The notes beneath the pieces are model-generated. The model saw nothing but the letters and a program-made list of their open reading frames with translations. It was not told where the DNA came from and ran no database searches. A stretch of DNA of 64,000 nt, from contig CM041200.1 in the NCBI GenBank assembly GCA_023078555.1, positions 3,108,001 through 3,172,000 on the forward strand, read 5' to 3'. The position numbers and the translations under genes were made by a program. Of the stretch, positions 1 to 9,000 are shown piece by piece. How positions within the stretch are numbered: position 1 is the first letter of the stretch; each line of letters starts with the position of its first letter. This DNA comes from Ulva prolifera (lineage: Eukaryota; Chlorophyta; Ulvophyceae; Ulvales; Ulvaceae).

Positions 1-53
1 GGTAAAAAGGCGGTCACAAACATCATGCAGTCTTCACAGCAGCATTACAATGC

Positions 54-152
54 CTACACATCCTCCTGCAGCAGCCTCTCCAGCTCGTTAATAGACATGC
101 TCATGTCATCATCGTCTGGAGCCACCTCTGGCGCCTCCGGATCGCCATGGAT
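54..152 (-). CDS. Possible terminal exon of an unrecognised gene
   Basis: Read on the minus strand, about 30 codons end in a stop at 54-56 and encode an acidic then helical tail (APDDDDMSMSINELERLLQ and a few more residues). The frame is closed by a stop just upstream, at a CTTGCAAG that could be an acceptor. I cannot find the preceding exon or name the protein. The acidic run followed by an amphipathic ELERLL helix looks like real protein, but this is composition only. Confidence 0.2.
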   Translation of the reverse strand: MHGDPEAPEVAPDDDDMSMSINELERLLQEDV

Positions 153-769
153 CTTGCAAGATCAGCAAATTCAGCACAATATTCAAGCCTGTGCTTGTCG
201 TCAGCCACATGCAGTGCCTCATGCAGCCAATTGCTCAGCTTACGTAAATTTCCTTCCCTTCTCATGGTCGCTGCCCGACGGACAGTTGCTACGCGGCTGC
301 CCGCCATCGGGATGGCCCCGATGGACCGCTTGCAGTTTATGCCGGGATCCTGGTGGCCGGCTGCTCCGGCCACCGGGATTTGTCTTAACTTTTTTCCATG
401 CATTCCGGGATCCCGATCGGGGTGCACACCCCAGAGTGAACCCCTGTCCCGTGATTCGCGGCGTTCGCGAGACTAACAAGTGCCGAAGTCTGTCCCAGGT
501 AACGCCCGGCTATCTTGGTGGCACAGGCGATTATTATCGGCAGCATGGGCCAGTACAAGCAACGGATACATCATGCCGACCTTGACCGCGGATTGAAGTG
601 CACCCAGGGCACCTCTTTGGCCCTGAACGCCGTTGACTATCTCGTTCGTGACCGAGGCCATGTGGCTAATATAGCATCTCGGTTCTTGGAGATGGCTATG
701 ATCGTTACGACCTTCCTAGAGCACTTGGGCTCGAGCCATGTTGCACGCATCCATGGATGCGATGGGTGC

Positions 770-777
770 AGGAGGAG
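770..777. repeat. hAT target site duplication, left copy
   Basis: AGGAGGAG directly before the left terminal inverted repeat; an identical copy follows the right end at 1648-1655. Confidence 0.7.
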
Positions 778-1021
778 CAGTGTTTAAAATTTCAGCAATA
801 CATCGCTTATATGCGATAAAATTAAAATTCAAGTCCGAGTTAAGCTATAAAACCTAATAATGACACCCTCGTTATAGCGAGCGAAGCGAGTGAAAAATTA
901 TTTCACGCGACATCTTAGAGCTTGCTAAGCGATCGCGAAATTCATTCAGCGTTCCGACAATCGCTTATCACTCCAAGTGCTGGTGTGCTGGCTGCTGTTG
1001 CATTCCGCATCCTTGCTAGCA

Positions 1022-1360
1022 ATGGCAGGTCGTCAGCCTAAAACCAAGCTGCCCAAGCATTATCCGACTAAAGGTCTGTTTAGCAAGCGCATAGACGGAC
1101 CTGTGGATGTCATTGAAGTTGATGTAGACGACAGCGTGGGCGCAATTCGTGCACCCGATGAGCAGCCTGTTGCCAGTGCTGACGATGATGTGCAGCAGTC
1201 GGAAGCAATAGATATAGCAGTACCAGCTAAGAAACGAGCAAAATTGAATCTTCTGGACCATCAGCATGCGTGCTTTACCAATCTCTTTGAACCGAGCGCC
1301 ACTAGTAGTTCGACAATGACAGCACAGATGAGCGTGGCTTCTCAGCAATGGACTTCTTGA
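1022..1360 (+). CDS. N-terminal remnant of the hAT-encoded protein
   Basis: This ORF inside the hAT element starts MAGRQPKTKLPKHYPTKG at the ATG at 1022. It has an acidic middle (VDVIEVDVDDS) and a basic nuclear-localisation-like PAKKRAK. It has no zinc finger or transposase core. Its frame is different from the C-terminal segment at 1324-1509, so the two are joined by an internal deletion or frameshift, or by a very short intron. By position it is the N-terminus of the ancestral transposase. The match is by location, not by a recognised domain. Confidence 0.4.
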   Translation: MAGRQPKTKLPKHYPTKGLFSKRIDGPVDVIEVDVDDSVGAIRAPDEQPVASADDDVQQSEAIDIAVPAKKRAKLNLLDHQHACFTNLFEPSATSSSTMTAQMSVASQQWTS

Positions 1361-1509
1361 AGCATAAGCGTAGGAAACGGCTGGATACGCACTTGGAGCT
1401 ATGTATGCGTGCGAAGCTACAGCGTCTATTCACTCTACAGACCTTCCCGTTTGTGGATGCTATTGATGTGTGGAAGGCCAAGGGCCGATATGGCACTGTG
1501 ATTGAGTAG
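1324..1509 (+). pseudogene. hAT transposase C-terminal dimerisation remnant
   Basis: The frame reads TDERGFSAMDFLKHKRRKRL and continues through THLELCMRAKLQRLF to a stop at 1507-1509. It resembles the C-terminal dimerisation block of hAT transposases (consensus ERGFSxMNxIKTKxRNRL followed by a helical LxxLMxI). Only this tail survives; the RNase-H-like catalytic domain is missing. Together with the terminal repeats and 8-bp duplication this fixes the family assignment. Confidence 0.55.
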
Positions 1510-1688
1510 TTATGTCTACAAGCGTTATGCTATTGCAATATTCCCCGTGAACAGGACCTATAGCTTAGCAAGCTATCACTTAATTACTGCCGAGGGGCTC
1601 CTATAGCTTATTAAGCTATGTACAATCAAACGAAGTTTTAAACACAGAGGAGGAGTGTAGTTGTCCCTGAGCCAGAGCGGTGCACGCG

Positions 1689-2372
1689 GTAAGTTCACCG
1701 CCGGTGACATATTGCGGGCGGGGCGGTATCCCTGCTCACCTACTTGAGTTGTCATGGAGCCCCAGACGCTTGGGTAAGCATAAGTACACCGGCGGTATAA
1801 TACCGCATACTATTGTATTCATGCGGGCAGCCTTGGACATCGTTCTAACACCAAACAGCTATTGGTCCCAGATATATCACATCAGGTCCCTGGAGTGACT
1901 TTAAAGCATGGATATCCACAGCACCAGGTGCTTGTGGTGCAGGCTTATGCCAAGGCCTTCCTGCGGGTTGCCATGTATGTCCAACTGGCCCAGCGACTGT
2001 CACAGGGTGCACGGCGGTGCTGCATCATCTGCAGCCGCTCTCCAATGGGTTTAGTGGATCCTAGTCCAGGTTGGGATTAGTCCTATAAAGAAGTCCAAAT
2101 GTCATTGGCATCCCCCTTCGCAAACAGCAGGCCTGCACAAGCCTGGCTGTACAGTGTATGATCTAGATGTGTACAAACGTATGCCAATGTCCAACGGGTC
2201 ATATGACAAGTTGTGCGAACCGGCCACGAAGCACGTCACCAAGGCAGCTGATGCTGCAATGCGATTTGGTGAAGCTGATGCTACAGTGAGATGATACGAA
2301 TGCATCATTCGTTTTTATCGTGACAATGAGCAATGGAGATGCCCGGATGTTGCATATGGGAGCGTAAATACC
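1689..2372 (+). other. Unassigned sequence between the hAT and LINE insertions
   Basis: This stretch begins with the possible donor GTAAGT. It holds broken plus-strand open stretches such as LDVYKRMPMSNGSYDKLCEP (about 2170-2230) and QWRCPDVAYGSVNTDWDRW (about 2333-2390). The latter continues past the LINE if the LINE is removed. They look like decayed exons of one older gene or element covering 0.5-4 kb. I recognise no family. Confidence 0.3.
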
Positions 2373-2389
2373 GATTGGGACAGATGGGT
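2373..2389. repeat. LINE target site duplication, left copy
   Basis: GATTGGGACAGATGGGT at 2373-2389 is repeated exactly at 3754-3770. Seventeen perfect bases flanking 1364 bp is the expected footprint of target-primed reverse transcription. Confidence 0.75.
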
Positions 2390-3753
2390 GACAAGGACAA
2401 AACAAGCAAGGCAGGTAGCACCGCGAGTAACAACCACAGGAACCGTAAACCCACGCAACCAGCCACACGGAGCACACATCAGCACACCCACGCAACGTCA
2501 GCACCTGCGCCGAGACACCAACAACCCCCCAGGGAGGCCCCAGCCTCCCCCAGCAAACCCCACCCCCCCCCCCGGACACCCCCCCCCCCCCCCGGTCGCT
2601 CCGTGACGGCGGGCCACGCGCAAACGCATGGCAAGGGCTGCGTCAAAGCGCGGCACGCCGAGCGCCAGGCCGGGCACCCAAGGCGGATGGCAGGCCAGGG
2701 CCACCGCCGCCACAAAGCGGACAAGGCCGGGGGCGCACGCAGCGACTACCATCGAACAGGCAGCCAGGGTGGGCGCACAGTGCCGCTCAGGTGGGGTGGA
2801 CCGTGAGCGGCGTGAGGTCATCGGACGGGACTGCCAGCCCCGTCAACACTGCCTTGCCCACATCACCTGCCATCAGCGGGGCAGCGGCGTGCACCTGCCG
2901 AGCCACTGCGCAGCACAGCGTCGTGGACAGTTCGCGCATCACATTCTCCAAGAACAGCCGCCGGGAGGCTGCGCCCGATCCTGCAACAATGTCAACAAGC
3001 CGGTTGAGGAATACGAACGCGGCCGGGCCAATACGCCCGTAACTCTCATGAGAGAACGGCAACAAGGTGAATGCTCCAGAGCCTGCCCGGCCATATTTTT
3101 CGCGCTTGCGCCGGTTGGAAGCCGCCGCGGCTGGACCATCACAGGTCGCCGCTTTGCGGACATTGGAGCCGGCCAGCGGGTAAGACACGCACACATCGCC
3201 GATCACCAGCGCGCCAGGGAAGAATGCAAGAATGTCACCGCGCTGAGCGCCTCTGCGCGACCGGGGAGGAGGAGCCGAAGGGGTACTCCGGACGGTGGCT
3301 GATTGCTGCGAACGCTGCCCGGCCGCCCAAGGCTGCGGAGGGTCAGGGGCGGCATGCACGTGTCCTGCCGCCACCGCCGGCGCCCTGGATGGGAGCCCGG
3401 CCGGGGTGGGGATGGGGCCAGCGTCGGTGACAAGTGCGACAGAGGGGGCAAACCCTGAGGCAGAGACAACAGCTGCGCATATGACCGGAGGGGGAGCCTG
3501 GGCGCCATGGGAGGGCGCGCGCGTCCGAGGCAGGGGAGGTGTCGGAGACAGGCTGAGCTGTTGCAGAGAGGGCCGGCCAGGGGTCGACCGCGGCATGGGC
3601 GAGGGGCGAATGCGCGTGGATCGCAGCAAGGCCGAGGACGGCCGCGCCGAGCACCGCGGCACCGGCGGCGTCAGTGCACGCGGGAGCAGCCGCAGGGAAG
3701 ATGCAGGGCAGAGCCTGGGCGCCATGAGAGGTTGTGGGCGCGGCCGAGGCCTG
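2390..3753 (-). mobile_element. 5'-truncated non-LTR retrotransposon (LINE)
   Basis: A GC-rich 1364-bp insertion in minus orientation, bounded by the perfect 17-bp duplication. Its coding end (stop at 2787) carries the region that follows the reverse transcriptase in algal LINE-like elements: GDILAFFPG, FTLLPFSHESYGRIGP and MRELSTTLCC. The 3' untranslated part has long G runs on the coding strand (2558-2595) and ends in a conserved terminus (GCGGTGCTACCTGCCTTG, then TCCTTGTCA) that recurs at about 62434-62471. The reverse-transcriptase core is absent because of 5' truncation. Related fragments lie at 53.6-54.2 kb and 61.7-62.5 kb. Confidence 0.75.
2787..3753 (-). pseudogene. C-terminal part of the LINE reverse-transcriptase polyprotein
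   Basis: The minus-strand frame is open through the LINE and ends at 2787. Its first 180 or so residues are Pro/Ala/Ser/Arg-rich. The last 130 are the conserved tail: a DILAFFPGALVIGDVCVSYP strand region, a basic SNRRKREKYG, then FTLLPFSHESYGRIGP, MRELSTTLCC and TGLAVPSDDLTPLTV. The same tail is seen at 61714-62289, with FVPLSHETHGRLGQPAMDHL, and its last residues at 53764-53851. The open frame runs beyond the 3754 duplication, so the usual first Met at 3905 belongs to flanking DNA. Confidence 0.6.
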
Positions 3754-3770
3754 GATTGGGACAGATGGGT
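3754..3770. repeat. LINE target site duplication, right copy
   Basis: GATTGGGACAGATGGGT, identical to 2373-2389. Confidence 0.75.
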
Positions 3771-6045
3771 TGGCTGCGGAGCTTCATGATATTCAGCCCA
3801 CTGTCTGAGATGAGGCTGAGTTGTAATTGAGCTGCATTGCGCATTTCCTGGCCGGTGCAGCCACATATTCCTGGCTAGAACCTCAGTGCTGCGGCATATG
3901 TCCACGCTCGAGAACAGGTCTGGATGGCGTGCATCGCCTACCTGTCACAGGTGGGCTGTGCCAGCCCTGGCAGAAGCTGCGCCACCAATACGCAGCCATG
4001 CATGCACAGATCACGACGACTGGACAGAAAAACGTCCCCGCCATCTCCAGCTTCGGAGCAGGCAGAAATCAGGTAGAGAGCCAATGGCCAAGAAAGCTCA
4101 CACACGTGGGGTAAGGACGCTCACATGAAACCACTGTCAGACGCAATTCGCTGCCGTTGCAGCCATGCCTATGCAAGGGTGATTTCGCAGAAAGCCCGTC
4201 CTTGTGTGCTCAATGGTGCTGACAAATACGATCTTCCGCCGTCCCATGCAGGCCTCCTCGCAAGAGGTGAGAAAGCACGTTCTCTGGGCACGGCTACACC
4301 CACCATGACAGTCACAATACGCCTGGCTTTGCATTGCAGATGAGCGTTGACAAGCAGTCCTGCTGCCAGGTAGTCCATGGGCTTGGACCCGGCTTGCCCG
4401 CAGAGGGGCTCAATGTTCCCAAAGAACTCCCAGTGTTTGCTCTCGCGTGGCGGGTGCGTAGCCAGCGCTGTTCGTGCTGTGACGGGGGTACCGAAGCCTA
4501 CTGTTCCGCTGCGCCCACACCGGAGCTCGGAAGATTTGGGGGCGCGGCAATGTCGGTGAGGTTTGCACCGGTCGCCACTGCTGTGTATGTCAATCCCGAG
4601 GGGCCCTGTGACTGGGCTAGTTTCAGCCTCTGCGATCGGAGGATCTGCTGTTACGGCCACAAATCCCGTGAGAATAGCGAAATGATAGATTCCACACCAT
4701 CCCCATCAGTTTGCAATTTTCGTCTCCGCAGCCATAATCATGTCTGCCAAACGAGGAGAGTCTCAAAAAATCCCCACTCGCAAATGGCTCAGTGAAATGT
4801 ATTATAGATTCACACACGCGGCCACTCCGTACTACCACGTCGGCTTCATTCCAGCAGTTATCGCCGTTGGCATGCTATGCACGGTATGCACCGCTGCAGC
4901 TTGTTCGCGTGACCAGACGCATGCTGCATTCTAGCCAAGGCTTTAATTTGTACCGATTGCCGTTGCTCAAGGTAAAAAAAGGTGCTGTTGCGCACGTGTC
5001 GTGTCTTCAGAGCTTGGCCAGACCGTGAGACATCGCCGTGCGACGTTGGAGCCAATTTCGCCTTGTCTCTCCGCCCCGTTGCGACAATTCATGTGTAATC
5101 GTCTAGCTTCTTTGTTCTGATGCAGGGTAGCAAAATGCAAGTTGTGAACCTGTATGAACCCCGTCAACTTATCATGCTTTGCACTTTCTGGCCCTGCGTT
5201 CTTACCTTGCATATCAATACTTCAGTAGAAGCTGCTGGTTTTAAATATGCCGTCTTGTGCAGGAGCCTCGTCCAGCAGTGGTCGCATTATTGAGCCCCAT
5301 GTAAGTTGCTGTAGGACAGGTCGGCACCTCGCGAGTTGCATCAATTGGAAGTGTTGTGCCAAAAATAATTTCAGCTTGGTCCAATTTTCGTCAAGAACTG
5401 TCGCCTTATTCAGACGTGGCTCACCATCTCAAGATGATTCAGTCTTGGTATTAAAACATGTGCCATGGTGTACCAATATGCCCTTGCGGCATTTACTGCA
5501 TGAGCAGACTTTGTAACGCTTTTGCGCTTGTGAATCATAATAACGATTGCATGTGTTTCATTGTCAGCTAGATGCGTTCATGCTTGATCGCAGCTTTGAG
5601 CAGGCGTTGGCCACAGATCATTTTGCAATGGGCGCGTCTGCCGTCCCGCAATTTCATCAGAAGGTTTCACTGAGGCTGTCTTGGATTTCGTCAAGCTGTG
5701 GAGTGCTGCTGTCACGTTCCACTTTGCCATGCCACGTGTGGCCACAACTTTCGGTTTGCTTAATCAGGCGCATGACGCCTTCCAGCCCCAACAGAATGCA
5801 CCGAACGCGATGCAAATTCATCGCTCATACTGTTGGCAAATTGCACTGTAGCGAAGGCAGATTCGATGCCAGCTGGCGTCGGTGTTGCATGCACCCGTGC
5901 GTATGCAAGAATGGGCTTTGGTACGCCAGGAATGTCACGTCGCTGTGCATCAGATTAGGGACAGAAAGGAAACAGCTCATTGAATGATCGAGTCCCAAGA
6001 GCTGCCGCCGTGGCATGTACGCCTCAGTTCTGACGTCGTGTTGAT
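3771..6045. other. Intergenic region upstream of the PHD gene, one weak candidate exon
   Basis: No confident gene. One minus-strand stretch ending in a stop at 4498 reads SGLTYTAVATGANLTDIAAP and then PPNLPSSGVGAAEQ. It is preceded by a possible acceptor (ACAGCAG) and, further up, a minus-strand ATG near 4741 followed by AAETKIAN. It could be the end of a small gene, but I cannot connect it in frame. The 1.0 kb before 6046 would hold the promoter and 5' untranslated region of the PHD gene; no clear element stands out. Confidence 0.25.
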
Positions 6046-9000
6046 ATGAAGAGCAGCAAGAGCGCATCTCCGCTGGTGCTTGGGCCGGCCAGCCCCGTGT
6101 TCCCGGGGCCATTCAAGAAGAACCTCTCTGCCTTGTTCCGCATTAACGGCGAGAAAGTTCAATTCACCCAGATGAAGCATGCCTGGGCACACATGGTCCA
6201 GGTAAAACATAAAAGCAAAGATGGAATTGAGACCGACTTGAAGTTGCATTTTTACACGGAAATTCTTGCCCCAGAATACGACAATATCGTCTGTGACGAG
6301 TGCAGAATTATGGGTACGAACGCCTCCTCCCGCTCTCTCTTGACGTTGTCGGGGGCCATGCGTTCGTTCCCTAATACAATGAAATATGGCTCGCGACACT
6401 CCATCTCTCCCACTGGTTCTTTGAATATACACGGCTGGAATAAATTACTTGCGATGTCGCATCCAGAATTACGGCTCTGCGGCAGAACAGGTTGCCATGA
6501 TGATACCCAGCCGCATTCACCCCGAAACAATGGATACTCGCCACATCTTGAACATTTATAGCATATTGTATAAAGACGGATTAGCATTTCAATGATTTTT
6601 CAGGTTGAGCAAGCTATTCCTTACAGGATGGCAGGACCACTGTGTTGGCACGAAGCGCGTCCATGTAATATTGCCCAGCGAAAAGACGCTGGCAAACCCT
6701 CGAACCCTGATGTCATTGATGGAAATGCGGCACAGGGGGTGGATGCACCGTGCACGCTTGGACGCATCCAAGATTGCAAGGGAGAAAGAAGACGATACTG
6801 GTGATGGAACCGCTGTACGCTGCCCTTACATCATTCAAAGATCCTTGATTGCTGCAACATGTGTTCTCAAATGGACGCATTGTGTCTGCGTTCAGGAATT
6901 TGTCGCCGCAGAGAACATGTTTCATTCCAAATCGCACCTTCTGCATGGTGTGTTCCACATGAACGGATATGGACACCTTTGCCGCGTCAATGGCAGAGAA
7001 GGAGGATCCTCAAAGTACACAGGGACAGAGCTGATGCATGTTTGGGATGACCTTTGTACTGTGTTGCGGGCTCGGATCATCAGCGTAGAGGATGTCAGCA
7101 ACAAGCTTACAATGGAGCTCCGCATCCTTCTGCCGATCTCGTATGGTCAGACATGGTGCGAATGCTGATGGGGGCGTGTACGGACATTGCAAATGTAGGC
7201 CTATGAAAAATCCCTTGGTGCAGGTATGGTCGGTGGGCGTATACCTTTGGCCGGGCGCCTTTCAACATCAATGCGCCGCAATGGGAAGAAGCGGTATCGA
7301 AAGTAGCTGGAGTGAACATTTCAGACCTGATCGCGTTTTGTACTGTACAGACGCCATCCAAGCAGTCTAAGCCACGGAAAGGTTGGAAGCATGTGCTGAC
7401 AGTGTTACGTCGGTATCATATGGCTCATCTACTCCCACCAGCTGCTGGGCATAGCAATGAAAGTGAAGGCGCAAAGGAATCAGTGAAAACAATCGGACAT
7501 CTGCTGCGTGTGATGATGGATGCTCTGAGACATGTAAGTGAAGATGTCAGGAGCTTGATCGTGTCCTCTGGATCTGGAGGCCAGAATCCTCATGAGAAAC
7601 AGCTGTTGGATCTGAAGGCACCGCAGAACGCAGAGCAAGCACTCATTGAAGCCTACAATGCTCAGGTGCAAGATTGAATCTGAGAGTTTGTGTTTTGCTG
7701 TAGTTTACATCCCTACACGAACGTTCTGTGAACTGCAGGATCAACCTCGTTTGACACCGGCCATGCCGCAGTCTACAGATGCAGAAGTATCCAAAGCTCC
7801 ATCCAAACGTCCAAGGAAAATTTGGGCTGATGACGATTCGCCATACACTCCTGCTGCAAAACGGAAGAAGGCTCTGGGTGCTGCTACTTTGGGCGAATCA
7901 TCAAGAAAGGCCACAGCTGTGCAGAAGGGCAAGCAAAAGGCAGCTCGTCTTGCTGAAATTGACACCCCCGTGATCAGAGCAACTCAGGTTGGTAAACTCA
8001 GCGCAGGACAGGACTGCAAGCGCAGACTACCCAACAGACGCGAAAAAAGTGAAGTTGCAGGTAGGCTCTGGTTTTTGTTGTGCTTGTTTATTCATGAATT
8101 GTGCAAATGCAAAAAAATGGGGCATTGCCACACCTATGATGAGTTTGTATTTTACTCATTATCATCGCTTCAACCCCTGGATTGCATACTGGGAGGAAAA
8201 TTGGCTGATGATCGATAAGATTTGCATCGATGTGGTGAACTGGGATACATCTGTGTAGTGCTGGCATATGAAGGCATGGCTGAACCAAGTTCCATCGACG
8301 CAAAAAGTGGGAAAGATGGTGCCCAGGGTGCCCTCGAAGGTGGGCTTCCCAACCTTGCCCGAGTCACTCCTATTGTTCTGTGTATGTTCATTCTTGTGTC
8401 AATTATCGATACAGTTTTGAAATATGTCGAGGACTCCAGGAGAGCATGACGCGCAAACACGGGTGTTTTCTAGCCGAGAGAGTCCATCCCAAAACGCCCT
8501 CCAACGGCCGCGTGTTGCACGTGCTCGGCAACCTTCTCTGAGAGTGCGGTCCTCGGCTGTTTCATACTTCCTTCCGGTGCTGCTGATCCAGCTTTTGGCA
8601 ATCCGATGCAGCCGTACATCTCCAAGTTTTATTGTTTTGCATGTGCTGTATTGTGACATCAAGAATGTACCCCGATTAAATTTTGGCTTGGTGCTTATCC
8701 ACGAAAACTTGTGTTCGCACTTGTGTCTCTAAAGACATATTGCAATGCTGGTTCCTGACCACACCATGTTCGTTGCAGCTATTTGACTACGATGATCTTA
8801 AAGGCCGAGCTCCTCCTCTGCGCGGGAACTTCAGTTCAAGTCCCACAAAGCACACAAGAGCTGCACCTGGGCCATCACCACCAGTGCACATTGGTCTGGC
8901 TGCTACAGCACAGGCAGCGACCCCGTCAGTGTCCAAGTCTGGGCGAAAACGGACTCTGACCTTACGGGCAGAACTTGCTGCTGCCGCTGAGGCTTCGGAG

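Larger units (their letters stand above)
778..1647 (+). mobile_element. hAT-family DNA transposon, internally deleted
   Basis: This 870-bp element has imperfect terminal inverted repeats. The left end is CAGTGTTTAAAATTTC (778-793); the right end read in reverse is CTGTGTTTAAAACTTC (1647-1632), 14 of 16 matching. It is flanked by a perfect 8-bp duplication, AGGAGGAG, at 770-777 and 1648-1655. Eight-bp duplications and ends of the CAGTG/CAGGG type are diagnostic of hAT elements. Copies of an AAGCTAT/ATAGCTT motif lie near both ends, as hAT subterminal repeats do. The inside encodes a short N-terminal ORF and a hAT-like C-terminal dimerisation segment but no catalytic core. It is therefore non-autonomous and would need a transposase from elsewhere. 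The duplication is a simple AGG run, which weakens it slightly as evidence. Confidence 0.75.
515..1688 (+). pseudogene. Open frame interrupted by the hAT insertion
   Basis: An open frame runs from 515 into the hAT element at 778 and stops just inside it. If the element and one copy of its 8-bp duplication are removed mentally, the frame stays open across the junction (reading RRS then VVVPEPERCTR) and ends at 1688 on a good donor, GTAAGT at 1689. This suggests the transposon landed in an exon. I do not recognise the protein; visible stretches such as LVRDRGHVANIASRFLEM look helical. Coding on the opposite strand or chance openness cannot be excluded. Confidence 0.3.

Noticed and set aside
3754-3905. 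The upstream part of the 372-residue minus-strand frame, as the true start of a host gene
   Set aside because: It lies outside the LINE target duplication; the open frame crosses the border by chance.
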